64,000 nucleotides of DNA from positions 24,612,679 to 24,676,678 of the forward strand of contig CM066194.1 of the NCBI GenBank assembly GCA_033675215.1. Reading direction: 5' to 3'. The notes below the pieces were generated by a model that was given only the letters and a program-made list of their open reading frames with translations, did no database searches and had not been told where the DNA came from. The stretch's first letter is position 1, and the number at the start of each line of letters is the position of its first letter. The DNA comes from Rhodiola kirilowii (lineage: Eukaryota > Streptophyta > Magnoliopsida > Saxifragales > Crassulaceae). The position numbers were made by a program, and so were the translations under genes. Below, one piece after another: positions 20,906 through 32,683 of this stretch.

Positions 20906-22575
20906 GATGTTGACGGCAATTTTTCCGGCGGAATTAAGTTTCCATCAACATTCTGTCTTCCGTTTCCGTTAATGTTTCGTCGACATTCCATCGCATTTCC
21001 GGTAAATGAAATTCCGTCGTAAGTCCGGCATGTTTCCGGCGAGATTCTCTGTCAAAATATCGTCTGAATTTCTCTACACTAGTTTTCAACAATTTTCCGA
21101 GAAATGTCCGTCAATTAAGAAACTGTCAACATTTCGTCATTTTTACGCTACTCTACGTTCCGTCATTTTTTCGGCAAACTTCCGGCTAAGTCCGTACCAT
21201 CAAAATTCTGTCATTTTTACCCTACTCTGCGTTCTGTCATCTTTCCGGCAAACTTCCGGCACAAAATATTATCGGTGATATTTCATCGAATTCCGTCATC
21301 TTAGTTTCCGTCTATGTTCCATCAATAATATTTTCCGTCTATATTCAAATAGATTTCCGTTTTCAATATTTTCCGTCGTAGGTACGTGAGCCATAATGTT
21401 CGTCATATTTCTGTCACAATTTTGTTACCAATTATTCCGTCATTAGTCCGTCTAAATTCCATTTTAATGTTTTCGTCATTATTCCATCAATATTATATTC
21501 TATTTTTTCAAATTTTAATTTTCAAATTTATGTTTATAAAATAATAATTTTAATTGCTGTATTCATATTTAAAACATATTAATTCCAATTTTTATTGCTG
21601 TTTTCGATATTAATTCCATCAATAAATGTACTGATAATAAAATACAGAAGTCGAGTCAAATAAAATTTCTAATCTTTGTGGTTTTCTTCGTTTCCCCTCT
21701 GGCCATGATGACATCCCCAGTTGTCTTCATCCGATCTCTGACATGGCGGACCGCGGTTGTTTCCATTCGGGCTTTGACTGGGAGGTGGAGGGTGGTATCC
21801 AGGAGTTAACATCCTCAACATATCAGCTTGCATTTGCATCATTTACGTCAATCGGTCTATGCTTTCCTTTAAGCTTCTGATCTCACCCTCCTGTCGCTCT
21901 AAACGTGGCGCCATCTCTTGAGACAACCACTCATCCGATGGTTGAGCCCTCGATCTCTGGGTGCTCGTGCATGACTGGCTGCCTATTGAGGAGAACTTGT
22001 CCGACAACAATGTCGCTGCAGGCACATAGAGATACGGTATCCCAGACCTCGAGTTAACTCCCATGACAGTTGCAGAGGCCTCTACCAGCTCCTCCTCCAG
22101 TACCCTTTCCTTTCTGTCGTGATTCTTTAGGACAAAAGCTTCAACATCCGTGAGCTTTTTCTGCATATTTTTCAAATAACATTAAGTGTTTAGTTAGCAA
22201 AGGAAACACAAATTTGTGAATATCAGAAACTAACAAAAATAAATGTACAACAAATTAAATGTAACTACAACTTAAATTTATTAAGAAATTAGTGTAATAA
22301 GAAAATATAATTGCTCATAACATACCCTTGTGTTCTCCGCGTCGGGCGTCAAATACGTCCCATCCTTCCGCTTCAATTTCTTGTCAAACATATCAATGGG
22401 CAAGACTTATCTTTGATTACTCTTTTCCTTCACATTTAATGATAAATGTGTTATTCTAAATGATATTGAAACTTGAATTATTTTTAAATATAATGTATTG
22501 CCATCTTCACCATGTAATAGTGCGCTGGTCTCGACCCAAAGGCGTGCAAGGCTGGGCTGTTTCTGGCATGCTGGG
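20906..22575 (-). mobile_element. CACTA (En/Spm-type) transposon, left part
   Basis: The first ~580 bp hold about ten copies of TTCCGTC(A/T)-type motifs, as in CACTA subterminal regions; the same motif appears at 63830-64000. Then, on the minus strand, come exons of a plant Transposase_24-like protein. The left terminal inverted repeat was not identified; it may lie within or beside the microsatellite. The part ends where the Athila-1 LTR begins (22576). Confidence 0.65.
21669..22397 (-). pseudogene. Transposase_24-like (Ptta/En/Spm) C-terminal exons
   Basis: Minus strand. One exon near 22397-22329 reads MFDKKLKRKDGTYLTPDA and ends at a GTATGT donor; an intron with a TATGCAG acceptor leads to a second exon (22163 down). 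That exon has a charged coiled-coil-like stretch (KKLTDVEAFVLKNHDRKE) and later LERQEGEIRSLKESIDRLT. An in-frame TAA at about 21845 is followed in the same frame by MQMQADMLRMLTPGYHPPPP and a low-complexity tail to a TAG near 21669, so this copy appears to have gained an early stop. More exon-like sequence (ALHAFGSRPAHYY) lies at 22575-22510 and is cut by the Athila-1 LTR. Confidence 0.65.
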
Positions 22576-24044
22576 TGATCAGTCAATATTTTGACTGATT
22601 ATTCATTACATTCGATGAAGGATAACACTTGTTCTCCCGGAAAATTGTCCCTATTTGATGTCTTTCTCTAGTGTTTCAGGACAAAAAGACGTATCATTGC
22701 CCCTTGGACTCGGAGTGTCGAAAGAACGAAAAGATCAACGAAAAAGGCCGAAAAAGAGCACTGCACCAGCAATGGGCCGTGACAGCCGTGACATCTCATT
22801 AGTGTCACGACACTCACGGTGGGGTTTTTGCGCAGAAGGAATTGGGCGAACTCAGACATGCCGTGACATGTCTATATGTCACGGGTGTCACAGCACCCAT
22901 ATGGCTCAGTGTGTTTCAGCCCTTGCCGTGACATGCCGTGACATCCACCAAAGGTCACGGGTGTCATGACACCTCTTCAGCTCAGTGACTTTTAGCCCCT
23001 GCCATGACATACCGTGACATGTCTATATGCCATGGGTGTCACCGCACCGTTGGGCATAATTATCAATTTATTTCCTAATTCATTTTTGGAAGTTTTTGGG
23101 CCTTTTTGGAAGTCGATCGATTCTTGGGCTATAAAAGAGCAATGACCAGAGTGTTTTAAGTGTGCTTGAATTGAGAAGAAAACCCTAACTTGGGAGGGAA
23201 GACAGAGCAGTTCATCACGAGAGATCAAGGACTCAACAAGCACCCGCGTCATTATGGTTACCTCGTCCTTAATCTCTTTATCAACACTATTTTTGGTTAA
23301 CTTACCATGAATATTGAGTAGTCTTCTTTATTCCGGGATCCTACGGATCCCGTGCTATGTACCCAACTCTTCATGTGATCAATTAAACGTTTTTCATTAA
23401 TGCAATTCGAATATTCAATTTCATCGTGCTTAATTTATCGTTCTTGCAAGTTTTACATTGATTGGGATGTTTGCATGCTAGAATGTATTTAGGTTAATTA
23501 CCAAAAGATGAATGGGTCCTAGGTATTAACCGAATTGTATGAAATTGATATTAGGTCATGGTAGCTACAATGGTAGTACATGAATCAATAGGAAAGTTGA
23601 CTTTTGTCTGAGAAACCCTAAGTTTAATAATCGAGATCATTGATAATCTGTGGATGGAGGCGTTCAACAATTTAGATTAATCAAGACAATGATTCGTGGA
23701 TGGCCGGCTTGTCCAGTGTTATTTTGGTTTATTTCCATATTTGATAGCATGATGAAATTATGTGATAACGATTGCATTATTAGTGGGGTTGGCACGGGTG
23801 AAGTTTGATCCTGGGATTCTTTCTCTGATCAAGTCCAAAACCTTTTATTTTCTACATTTAATTTCTGCAAATTTTGTGACCACAAAACCTTTAATAATTC
23901 GGAATAGCTAAATAGGTCACCTGTTATAAATTTGTTCCTTGGATCGACCCTTGGCTTACCAAGTTTATAAATTTTGTTTGAATGCAATTCGACCCCTAAA
24001 ATATATAAATTGACAACTATAAAGGGTTAAAAATATGCTTGTCA
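22576..24044 (+). repeat. Family C 5' LTR of Athila-1
   Basis: 1469 bp, TGATCAGTCA...CTTGTCA. A TATA box TATAAAA is at 23130-23136. A palindrome cluster lies upstream of it (22775-23055). GGATCGACCC at about 23940 replaces the GGGTTCGACCCC of families A and B. The start is repeated at 60378. Confidence 0.88.
22775..23055 (+). repeat. CCGTGACA/TGTCACGG palindrome cluster
   Basis: Four blocks, each with one or two CCGTGACA-type strings, a short loop, and then the inverted TGTCACGG and/or GTGTCA. The clearest is CCGTGACAT-GTCTAT-ATGTCACGG near 22861-22884. The blocks repeat about every 70-80 bp. Confidence 0.8.
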
Positions 24045-24047
24045 AAA

Positions 24048-24064
24048 TGGCGCCGTTGCCGGGG
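24048..24064 (+). promoter_or_regulatory. Primer binding site, tRNA-Asp type
   Basis: TGGCGCCGTTGCCGGGG, three bases after the LTR. Confidence 0.9.
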
Positions 24065-24065
24065 C

Positions 24066-25300
24066 TTCTAATCTACCGTTGCACCGCCTGGTGTAGACAA
24101 CAACAACTGGGAGATCAAAACCGGACTCATTCAGATGGCACAGAATAACCAGTTTTCAAGGAGGATGAATGAAGACCCTCATCAGCACCTAAAGCGGTTT
24201 GTCCAGATGTGCAACACAGTGAAGACCAATGGTGTTCCTCCAGAATCCTACTACCTGAGGCTATTCCCTTTCTCACTCTCAGATAAGGCTAGTAGGTGGC
24301 TCGACAGTCATGCAAGGGGCACTTACATGGGCCAAACTGGCCGAAGCCTTTCTACATCAATACTTCCCACCATCAAAGACAGCACATTTCAGGAACAAGA
24401 TCATCTCGTGCCCCCATCACAACATGGAGTTATGGCAGATTGTTGACACTTTCTATCAAGGAATCGACCAGGGGATGCTCACCTTGATAAATCAAGCAGC
24501 TGGTGGAGGACTAAATGGAGTCCCGCTAGAAGAAACCTATGATATTATAGAGAAAGCTGCTCAAGAGTATCACCTCTGGAGGAGTGATCGAGGTAATCCA
24601 AAGGACAGAAAGGGTGTACAAGATCTCTGTCACACTGATGGCACTAATGACATTGCTGAGTTGACCAACACAATGAAGATGCTCGCAACTGAAATAAAAA
24701 GCCCGAAGACAGATTCTGCTATGAAGTCATCGGTTGTTGCTAATGTGGCGGTCTACTGTCAGATATGTGGTTCACGTTCTCATTTCGTAGATAGTTGTCT
24801 AGTGATGTGACAAGACAATAACAATCGAAACCAGGAGAATGCCAATTATGTTGGGCAAAACAATCAGGGAAACGATTTCCCCTTTGGATCAGGCATGAAT
24901 AGATGGGATAACCGGAACCAGAATAATCATAACCTCTCGTACCAGATGCAGAATTCGGCACCACAAGGTTTTCCCTATAAACAACAACAGAATAATCCAC
25001 CCTACCAGCAAAGGAACCAGTACAACAACCAGCCCCAATAATAGAAAAATAGATTCTAGGGCAGTATAATTATTAATCGCATCAGTCTAAGCACCAGGAA
25101 TTTGGCAGCTCATCGAACATTGAATCCCTGCTGACAAGTTTCATGGCTGAGCAGGATAGGAAAATGAAAGGGGTAGAATAGACACTCGAGCAGCTCGCCA
25201 TCCAGAACAAGATGCTGGAAAATCAAATTGCTCAACAAGCAAATTTAGCCGGTAGAGAACCAGGGAAACTCCCCTAGAAGCCAGATCTGAATCCTAGGGC
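24066..25300 (+). pseudogene. Athila-1 gag region
   Basis: Open pieces at 24135-24446 and 24310-24810 match Athila-2 gag closely: MNEDPHQHLKRFVQMCNTVK, YYLRLFPFSLSDKASRWLDS, DTFYQGIDQGM, then INQAAGGGLNGVPLE. A zinc-knuckle string CQICGSRSHFVDSC (CX2CX4HX4C) is near 24760-24800. An Asn/Gln-rich tail and MLENQIAQ follow. Gag forms the particle that packages the element's RNA. The frame is broken several times. Confidence 0.85.
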
Positions 25301-25304
25301 ATCG

Positions 25305-27490
25305 GTGAATGCCATCACACTCCGAGGAGGGAGACAGATTGAAATGGTGCCAGCTCAAGCCACTCGAGTAACAGCAGCAAAATTCGCACTCGATTCTACA
25401 CCTGCTGAAGAGGAAACATCGAAGGAAGCTGAAAACCGAGTTGAAAATTTTGCACAGACAGTGGAGCCAGCTCCTTATAAACCTCTAGTTCCATTCCCTC
25501 AGCGGCTAGTGGCTATAAGGCGGGATAAAGAATTCAAGAAGTTCGTGGATAAAATCCGCACTCTCTACATCACTATGCCCCTCACCGACGCAATCACCCA
25601 GATTCTGACTTATGCCAAATTCATGAAGGAGATTCTAACTAGAAAAAGGAAAATTGACAGAACCGAGATAGTGGCCCTCAGTGAGGAGTGTAGTGCTGCC
25701 ATGCACCAGCCCATGCCGCCCAAACTTAAAGACTCAGGGAGTTTTTCTATCCCTTGTGATATCGGTGGCATTACTGTTCATCGTGCTTTATGTGATCTTG
25801 GTGCTAGTGTGTCTATCATGCCATATTCTTTGTATGCTAAACTGATTTTGGGTTATTTTGTTCTACTAACGTCACTATTCACCTTGCGGATCATTCGTGT
25901 AGACTCCTGAGAGGGATTCGAAAGAAAGTACCCGTCCAGGTGAAGAATATTTACATTCCTGCTGATTTTATTGTGCTGGAAATTTCAGAGGACATAGACA
26001 TCCCAATCATACTTGGTAGACCATATCTATATACAGCTAAGGTAGTGATCGACATGGATAGAGGGTCTATTGCTTTGCGAGTAGGCAGTGAGCGAGTCGT
26101 CTTTTATTTGCCTAATATGTGCAAGAGTCCTAGTCTTTTAGCTGACTGTGATGTACTGGACTCTGCTGATATTGACGACCCTATTACATTGATCTCTGTT
26201 GAGTCTTACAAAGTAGTACCAGGCTGCCCAATACCGATGGATACATGCGTAGTGAGCACTGAGGGAGCAGCTAAAACTGAACAGTCCACCGACTCAGGTA
26301 AGGAATCTTGCAAGGTAGAGCTGAAACCTCTACCTGCAAGTCTCAGGTATGAATTCCCTGGCCCTAACTCGACCTACTCAGTGATTGTGAATGAATGCTT
26401 GACTGATGTAGAGACCCAGAGATTGCTCGATGTCCTGAGAGAGCATAGGCCAGCCCTAGGTTATTCGATAGACGATATTAAGAGGATTAGCCTAGATATG
26501 TGTATGCATGGAATCCATCTAGAGGGCGATGCTAGGCCTACTAGGGATGCCCTAAGACGTCTAAATCCTAAGCTGAATGATGTAGTGAAGAAGGAAATTC
26601 TAAAACTATTGGATGCTGGCATTATTTGTTCTATTGCTAATAGTGAGTGGGTGAGTCCTGTGCTTGTTGTCCCTAAGAAGGGAGGTTTGACTGTTGTTCG
26701 AAATGAGCATAATGATTTGATTCCTACTCGTACTGTAACTGGTTGGCGTATGTGCATAGACTTTAGGAAGTTGAATAAGGCTACTCGTAAGGATCACTTT
26801 CTTTTGCCTTTTATTGACCAAATGTTAGAGTGTCTTGCGAAGCATAAGTTTTTCTGCTACCTCGACGGTTATAGTGGATTCTTTCAGATCCCTATACACC
26901 CCGAGGACCAGGAAAAGACTACTTTCACATGCCCTTTCGGCACATTTGCTTATAGACGCATGCCTTTCGGTCTTTGCAATGCTCCAGCTACTTTTCAGCG
27001 TTGTATGATGGACATTTTTTCTGGTTTTATAGAAAACGCCATGGAAGTATTTATGGATGATTTTTTGGTGTCTAGCTCTTCCTTCAATTCAATTCTCTCT
27101 AACCATACTAATGTTCTTCATTGTTGTTTTGACACTAACCTGGTTTTAAACTGGGAGAAGTGTCACTTTATGGTTCAGGAAGGTATTGTGCTGGGACACC
27201 TAGTCTCCAACAGAGGCATCAAGGTCGATCGTGCAAAGGTGGAGGTGATTGAAAAGCTACCCCCACCTAAGGATGTGAAAGGAATTATAAGCTTTCTAGG
27301 GCACGCAGGATTTTATCGGCGTTTCATAAAGGATTTCTCGAAGATAGCGAAGCCGCTCACTGATCTACTTTGCGAGGAAGCTGAGTTTAATTTCAATGAA
27401 TCATGTTTGAACACTTTCCACACTCTGAAATTCCTCTTATTTCTGCTCCTGTCGTGCAGCCCCCTACCTGGGAGCTGCCATTTTAAGTAA
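25305..27490 (+). pseudogene. Athila-1 protease and reverse transcriptase
   Basis: The piece at 25305-25910 starts VNAITLRGG-like and contains the protease active-site string CDLGASVSIMPYSLYA. The piece at 25940-27490 (516 residues) continues with IILGRPYLYTAK and then RT: EWVSPVLVVPKKGG, GWRMCIDFRKLNKATRKDHF, LDGYSGFFQIPI, FGLCNAPATFQRCM, and the VFMDDF box, ending in the LGHAGFYRRFIKDF connection. Athila-like features are the VFMDDF box and the NEHNDLIPTRTVTGWR insert. In an active element these make and process the cDNA. A few interruptions are present. Confidence 0.9.
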
Positions 27491-28527
27491 TGTGTGATGC
27501 TAGTGATTTCGTAGTGGGAGCAGTCTTAGGGCAGTGTATCGACAAGAAGCTGCACGTGATTTATTACGCAAGTAAGGTCCTAGCTAGCGCAGCAGTAAAT
27601 TACACTACGACAGAGAAGGAGATGCTGGCCATCGTTTATGCTTTTGAGAAGTTCAGGCAATATCAGATAGGATCGCAAACCATAGTGTACACCGACCATG
27701 CCGCGATTAAGTATTTGATGTCCAAGAAGGATTCAAAACCTAGATTAATTCGGTGGGTCCTCCTCATTTAAGAATTCGATATTGAGATTAGAGACAAGAA
27801 GGGAGCTGAAAATCTGGTTACAGGTCACCTGTCTCGCCTCGAGCAAGGAGAGCTCGACCGCGAAGATGACAAACTCCCGATGACTGACTCTATGGCAGGC
27901 GAGAAACTTATGAGTGTAGATGTGGATATTGTCCCATGGTACACAGATTTCGTCAATTACTTGGCCTGCGATATTTTCCTCCTGACCTGTCACACAACCA
28001 GAAGCGAAAATCCTGTATGACGTAAAGAGGTACTTCTGGATGACCCTTCCCTCAATAAATTATGTACTGACGGCCTCTACAGGACTTGTGTTGACGAGGA
28101 CCAGATAAATGGATCCTAGAACGCTGCCACTCATCCCAGTATGGTGGACATGGGGCCGGTTCAAAAACAGCTACGAAGGTCCTACGGTCCGGGTTCTACT
28201 GGCCTACTCTATTTAAGGATGCCCATGAGTTTGTCAAAGCTTGTGATCAATGCCACAGAACGGGAAATATTTCTAAGCAGCAGGAGATGCCCCAACAGAG
28301 CATTCTTGCAGTGGAATTGTTTGACGTATGGGGGATCAATTTCATGGGACCATTCCCACCTTCTTATGGTAATCAGTACATCTTGGTAGCAGTCGACTAT
28401 GTTTCCAAGTGAGTTGAAGCAGTGGCTACTCCTACTTGCGACGCCAAGGTGGTAATAAAAATGATTCAGAAGGTTATATTTCCTCGGTTTGGAGTCCCCC
28501 GAACAGTTATTAATGATGGAGGCTCCC
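27490..28527 (+). pseudogene. Athila-1 RNase H and integrase (N-terminal part)
   Basis: 27490-27771 gives RNase [39 protein letters not shown] and [10 protein letters not shown]. Integrase follows: a zinc-binding CDQCHRTGN string near 28235-28265 and the core with [20 protein letters not shown] and FGVPRTVINDGGS near 28335-28527. The family A array starts in the middle of the core motif. The frame is broken several times. Confidence 0.87.
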
Positions 28528-30490
28528 TGACAGCACTGCCTTGTGGCGAGGCAATGTGTACAAAATAAATTTATAAGTCCGCTACACGTGACTTTACTAT
28601 TGGGTAGTAAAGCGGTAAGAAGGGGTCGAACCCAAGGGAATTAGTGGATAGTTATTCTTTCGAAAATGGAAAGTAAGACAGTTGGGGGTTGGTTGTGATT
28701 TTAGTACTGAAAGTAACGTGGGTTGGTTGTGATTTTAGTACTAAAAAGAAAATGACTGAAAGTAAAGAAAGTAAATACATGACTCAAAGTAAATACTGAA
28801 AAGTAAAGTGCTGGAACAGTCCAATTCAATATCTACTTAATCAACATACTTTTGGTATGGACAGATATTGAAAGGGTCTGTAATAAGCGACAGAAAGTAA
28901 ATTACTGAAAGTAAATGCTGGAACAGTCGAATTCAATATCTACTTAATCAACATACTTTTGGTATGGACTGATATTGAAAGGGTCTGTAATAAGCGACAG
29001 AAAGTAAATTGCTGAAAAGTAGATTGCTCGAAAGTAAATGTGTGGAAATTAAAGTACTGAAAGTAAATGACTGAAAATAAGCAGTTGATAATGAGACTGA
29101 AAGTAAAGTGACAGGTGATGTTTCAATTAAAGGAAAGGATTCGGTTTTAGGGGCCTTGTATCATAAATCTGTTTATCATCGACCTTTAATGATCATACTA
29201 AGTGTTCAAAGATGTATCGAGGCTATTTCTAGCACTTGACTTGCCAAACCGTCTAGTCCTTTTCAAGACATGGAACTCTTGTTCTAGTTGGGCTAATTCC
29301 TCCTTTCGAAGTATCTTAGCTTATGTGCATCCATTTGATCAATCATTTCCGATCAACCAAATGGTGTTTAAAAGAGGTTGAACTCAACAGATAAGCTGTG
29401 CTCTTTCGAGCCTCCACTTATCCACGGCACGAACCCATGGAAGAGCTTTGCTCTTTCGAGCCTCCACTCAACCAATAGCGTTCTGACCTAATATATGGCA
29501 CATAGAAAAAGTTGAACACAAAGAGGCACTAAGAGAAGGGTCTAAAACATTTTATGATACAAGCACACCCCTTCAACCGAATGAAGGGTTTAGCTATGAG
29601 TATCCATGGAATTGGATATCATAGCTAAGTGCTTAGAAAAGTAAAGGTTTTGAAATCAAAGACAAGGAAAGTAAAGGTTTTGATTTTGAAAGACAGGAAA
29701 GTAAAGGTTTTTGAAAGTAAAACTCAAGAACAAACTTGGGGCTTTTGATTGAAAGTAAAGTGTTTACAAGGATTGTGGGATGGATTGTAGAGAGATTTCT
29801 ATCCAAGCAATAAGTGATCAAAGAACCAAAATGGGACTAGAACCAAGGACCAAAGACTAGGATTTTTTTGGGACCACAATTTGGGACCAAAGACTACAAT
29901 TTTTGGGACCACAATTTGGGACACTTCTTCAAGGAGGAGGAGGACTTGTATTTATAGGCAAGGGGAGAGGAGGAAGAGCCAACACATGTCAAAGGGGGAG
30001 AGGAGGGCTCAAAAGCCGCCGGCCATGAGGTGGCAACACCCCAAAGCCGCCGCCCATGTGTCACTCTCCCATGAGAAGCCGCCGGCCATAGGTGGAGGGA
30101 GTGGGTGTGAGTGGGTTTTGATATTTTGTTCTCCAAAAGCCATCGGTTCCCATGCATATCCGGTTAGACTTTGGTTGCCCCTTGGTTGCTTCTTGATTGA
30201 CATCAAAGGACAAGGCACTTATACTTGGCATTTAACTTGTGTTCTTGATCTTTGTTGGAACAAGTCATTGGGATTTAGTTGTGGCTTGATCGGAGTACTG
30301 CCGGAGCATGGCCAGTTTTGACTTGTAATCCACTTTTAGCGTTAAGAACTCCTTTTTAGCTCGTTTCATCTCTACTCCTTGAAATAGCCTGTAGAACAAA
30401 AGTGAAACTAACAAGTAAAAGTTGTCAAGACAAAGTGTCTAATTTGGTGGGTTTAACTGTCTTAATGAATCATATAAATATGGTCCATCA
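28528..30490 (-). repeat. Family A LTR (3' LTR in array 1)
   Basis: 1963 bp; on the minus strand TGATGGACCATATT...GCTGTCA. TATA box (as TATTTATAG on the plus strand) near 29949. It has two 107-bp tandem units (from 28811 and 28918) and many CTGAAAGTAAA strings. Compared with 38370-40337 it differs by roughly 2% (estimated by eye). Confidence 0.88.
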
Positions 30491-31685
30491 GATCACCCCA
30501 CACTTTTAGTTGTTCGTCCCGAACAATGCTATTTTGAAAGAGGCACACACAATCCAAGTAAAAACTTTAAATAGGAAAGTGAGAATGTGGGACTAGATTT
30601 ATCCTATTCATGCAATACGTACTTGTTACCAAACTAAACCATGTAAATACTTAGAAGAAACTTGATACTTGTACCCGAGCCGAGATGCAAATTAATTCAG
30701 ATGTTTCGGGAGATAGCCCTTTTCAGGCTCCGGGACTGCATCCTCGGGATCGACTAGCACTATATGGTTTTCTTGTAGCTTTCTCTAGAACGTGATTTGG
30801 TTCGGGGTTCAATGAGTTGAGTTCTTTGATTTCCTTTTGGTGAGGAACAGCTTTAGAAGTGAATTGGCCTTCGGCCTTTGATTTTGAATTGGAGCTTCTT
30901 CACTTTTGTTTCGGTTAAAACCTTCACAGAATTTGGCCTTTGGCCTTTGATTTTCTTCTTCGAGCTTTGCTTCTTTGTGACTTGCTTGTCCATTTTCTCA
31001 ACCTTTTTTGGGAGGTCCAATCATCGCCCGCGAGCATATGGAAATACCTCCCCGCTCTTTTCTCATCCTCGCCGTTTTGCGCGGGTCAAGATGAGGGTCG
31101 CTCATCTATTTTCTCAGCTACTTGGACTAGAGTTAGGACGGTTTGATTCCCGTCCCGCCTCTTGCATAAACGCTGCACGGCGGAGATGACTTCAATCTTC
31201 AATGAAACCCAAAGTGCAGCCTCCACTGACTTCGTAAACCATATAGTAAAATTCGATCCTTCGAGTGCTTGCCAAGCCTCTCTAGGGCATTTTATATCAA
31301 CTCCACATCCCCTGTATATCTCAGCACAAAGGGACAAATGAGAAGTTACATCCTAAGTTTTTATATAGTTGAGATTTCACAAGGTAAAAGCTTGAATTTA
31401 GATCTATCTTTTTCACATTCTCAAGTTCATATTTTAAAAAAGATAATATTAAGGGAAAAGGAAAAAAGAAAGCATGTTAATTAACTATGTACAAAGGCGG
31501 TTCTCACCCCACACTTTTGAACGAAGGCGTGCCTCTCGGCATGACTTTTCAAAAGCCGATTGCAAGCAAATATTTACAGGAAAGGTGAGAATGACTTAAG
31601 GCAAAAACTAAATGACATAAATTAAATGACTGAAAATAAGATAGATGTCGGGTTACCTCCTGACCAGTGCCTTTGTTTAACGTCG
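30491..31685 (-). other. Noncoding 3' region, array 1
   Basis: Same module as 501-1920, inverted. Hairpin H3 at 30510-30526, H2 at 31089-31107, polypurine-like GTTCTCACCCCACACTTTTG at 31499-31518, H1 at 31647-31664. No gene is seen; the short open frames here repeat at 48163-48414 only because the noncoding module is shared. Confidence 0.8.
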
Positions 31686-32625
31686 TTAGCTCGACAATAC
31701 CTCACTCCTGGATCCTAAGTTTGGGTCCCATGCGTGGCTCAGGTCAAATTTTGCCGCGGCTCCTGCGTTGATTCTTGCCTTGACTCTCCCCGAGTTCTTG
31801 TGGGATGACGAGCTCGGGTTAGGACTCCATTGTTTCGGTGGTTTTTCCTTCCAATACCTTTGAGAGGGCGAGGATCTTTTGACCATAGCTACTGGCCTAG
31901 CTACTCTTACGGTTTCTCTTGGTGGGTCAGAAACTAGAGTTCTGAGATCCGAGGTATGCACAATGTCTGGCGGTTTCCTTGTCCTTGGGCGGCCATCATA
32001 ATCATCGATGTAGAAATCTGAAATTTTGCCGCCAAATGCAAGTGATAACAAGCCCTTGCCCATGTCGATCCTTGCCTTGTTGGCGTAGAGAAAAGGCCGT
32101 CCCAATATAAGCGTTGGAGGGTCGTCTTCGCTGGTCTCTCCCGTTTGTATTACATAAAAGTCCACAGCAACGACGAGCTCTCCCACATGGAGTATTAGAT
32201 CTTCAAGCACTCCAACCGGACTGATACACGATTTGTCTCCCAACTCGATATTTGACCTTGGTGGTTTCAATGGACCAAGCCCCAATAAGTAATATAAGGA
32301 GTAAGGCATGGCATTGACGGCAGGCCCAAGATCATTAAGCACTTATGAATTTGGGCTTTACCAATACCACAGGTGACCGTGAAGGCCCCCGGGTCCTTAT
32401 CCCTTCCCGATTGTGACTCATGATCTGAAGTGAGGGATATTATCGGGCCATTCTGCCCATCCTTTGGCTATGGATGTGTATGATCGGGCCCTTTTAACTC
32501 CTGATCCTCTAAGTAAATATTTTGCTCTGACGCATAGATGTCTGTTGGGGAATCCCATCTGGGACCATCAGAGTCTAAATCGTCATTGTCATCCCAGCCA
32601 GATGCTGGTATGTCAAAGTGTGTGA
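31686..32625 (-). pseudogene. Gag-protease, protease part (array 1)
   Basis: The open stretch 32342-31686 (218 residues) holds the retropepsin-like domain: LGPAVNAMPYSLYYL at the active-site turn, then GVLEDLILHVGELVV, LILGRPFLYANKARIDMG, a basic tail and FDLSHAWDPN. It is very close to the frame at 3-500. Between 32343 and 32625 the coding continues upstream (SMTPPP and an acidic DDNDD stretch). The gene is split by Athila-2; its gag half is at 36570-38277. A small number of breaks is present. Confidence 0.82.
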
Positions 32626-32683
32626 TTGGTGGCGGTGTCATGCTAACGGTGAACGCATAGCGTCCATTGTCAGCATGTGTGAC

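Noticed and set aside
29894-30321. Frames of 69-146 codons in the LTR near 29.9 kb and again near 39.8 kb
   Set aside because: Same GC-rich LTR promoter segment in two LTR copies; low complexity and no family similarity.
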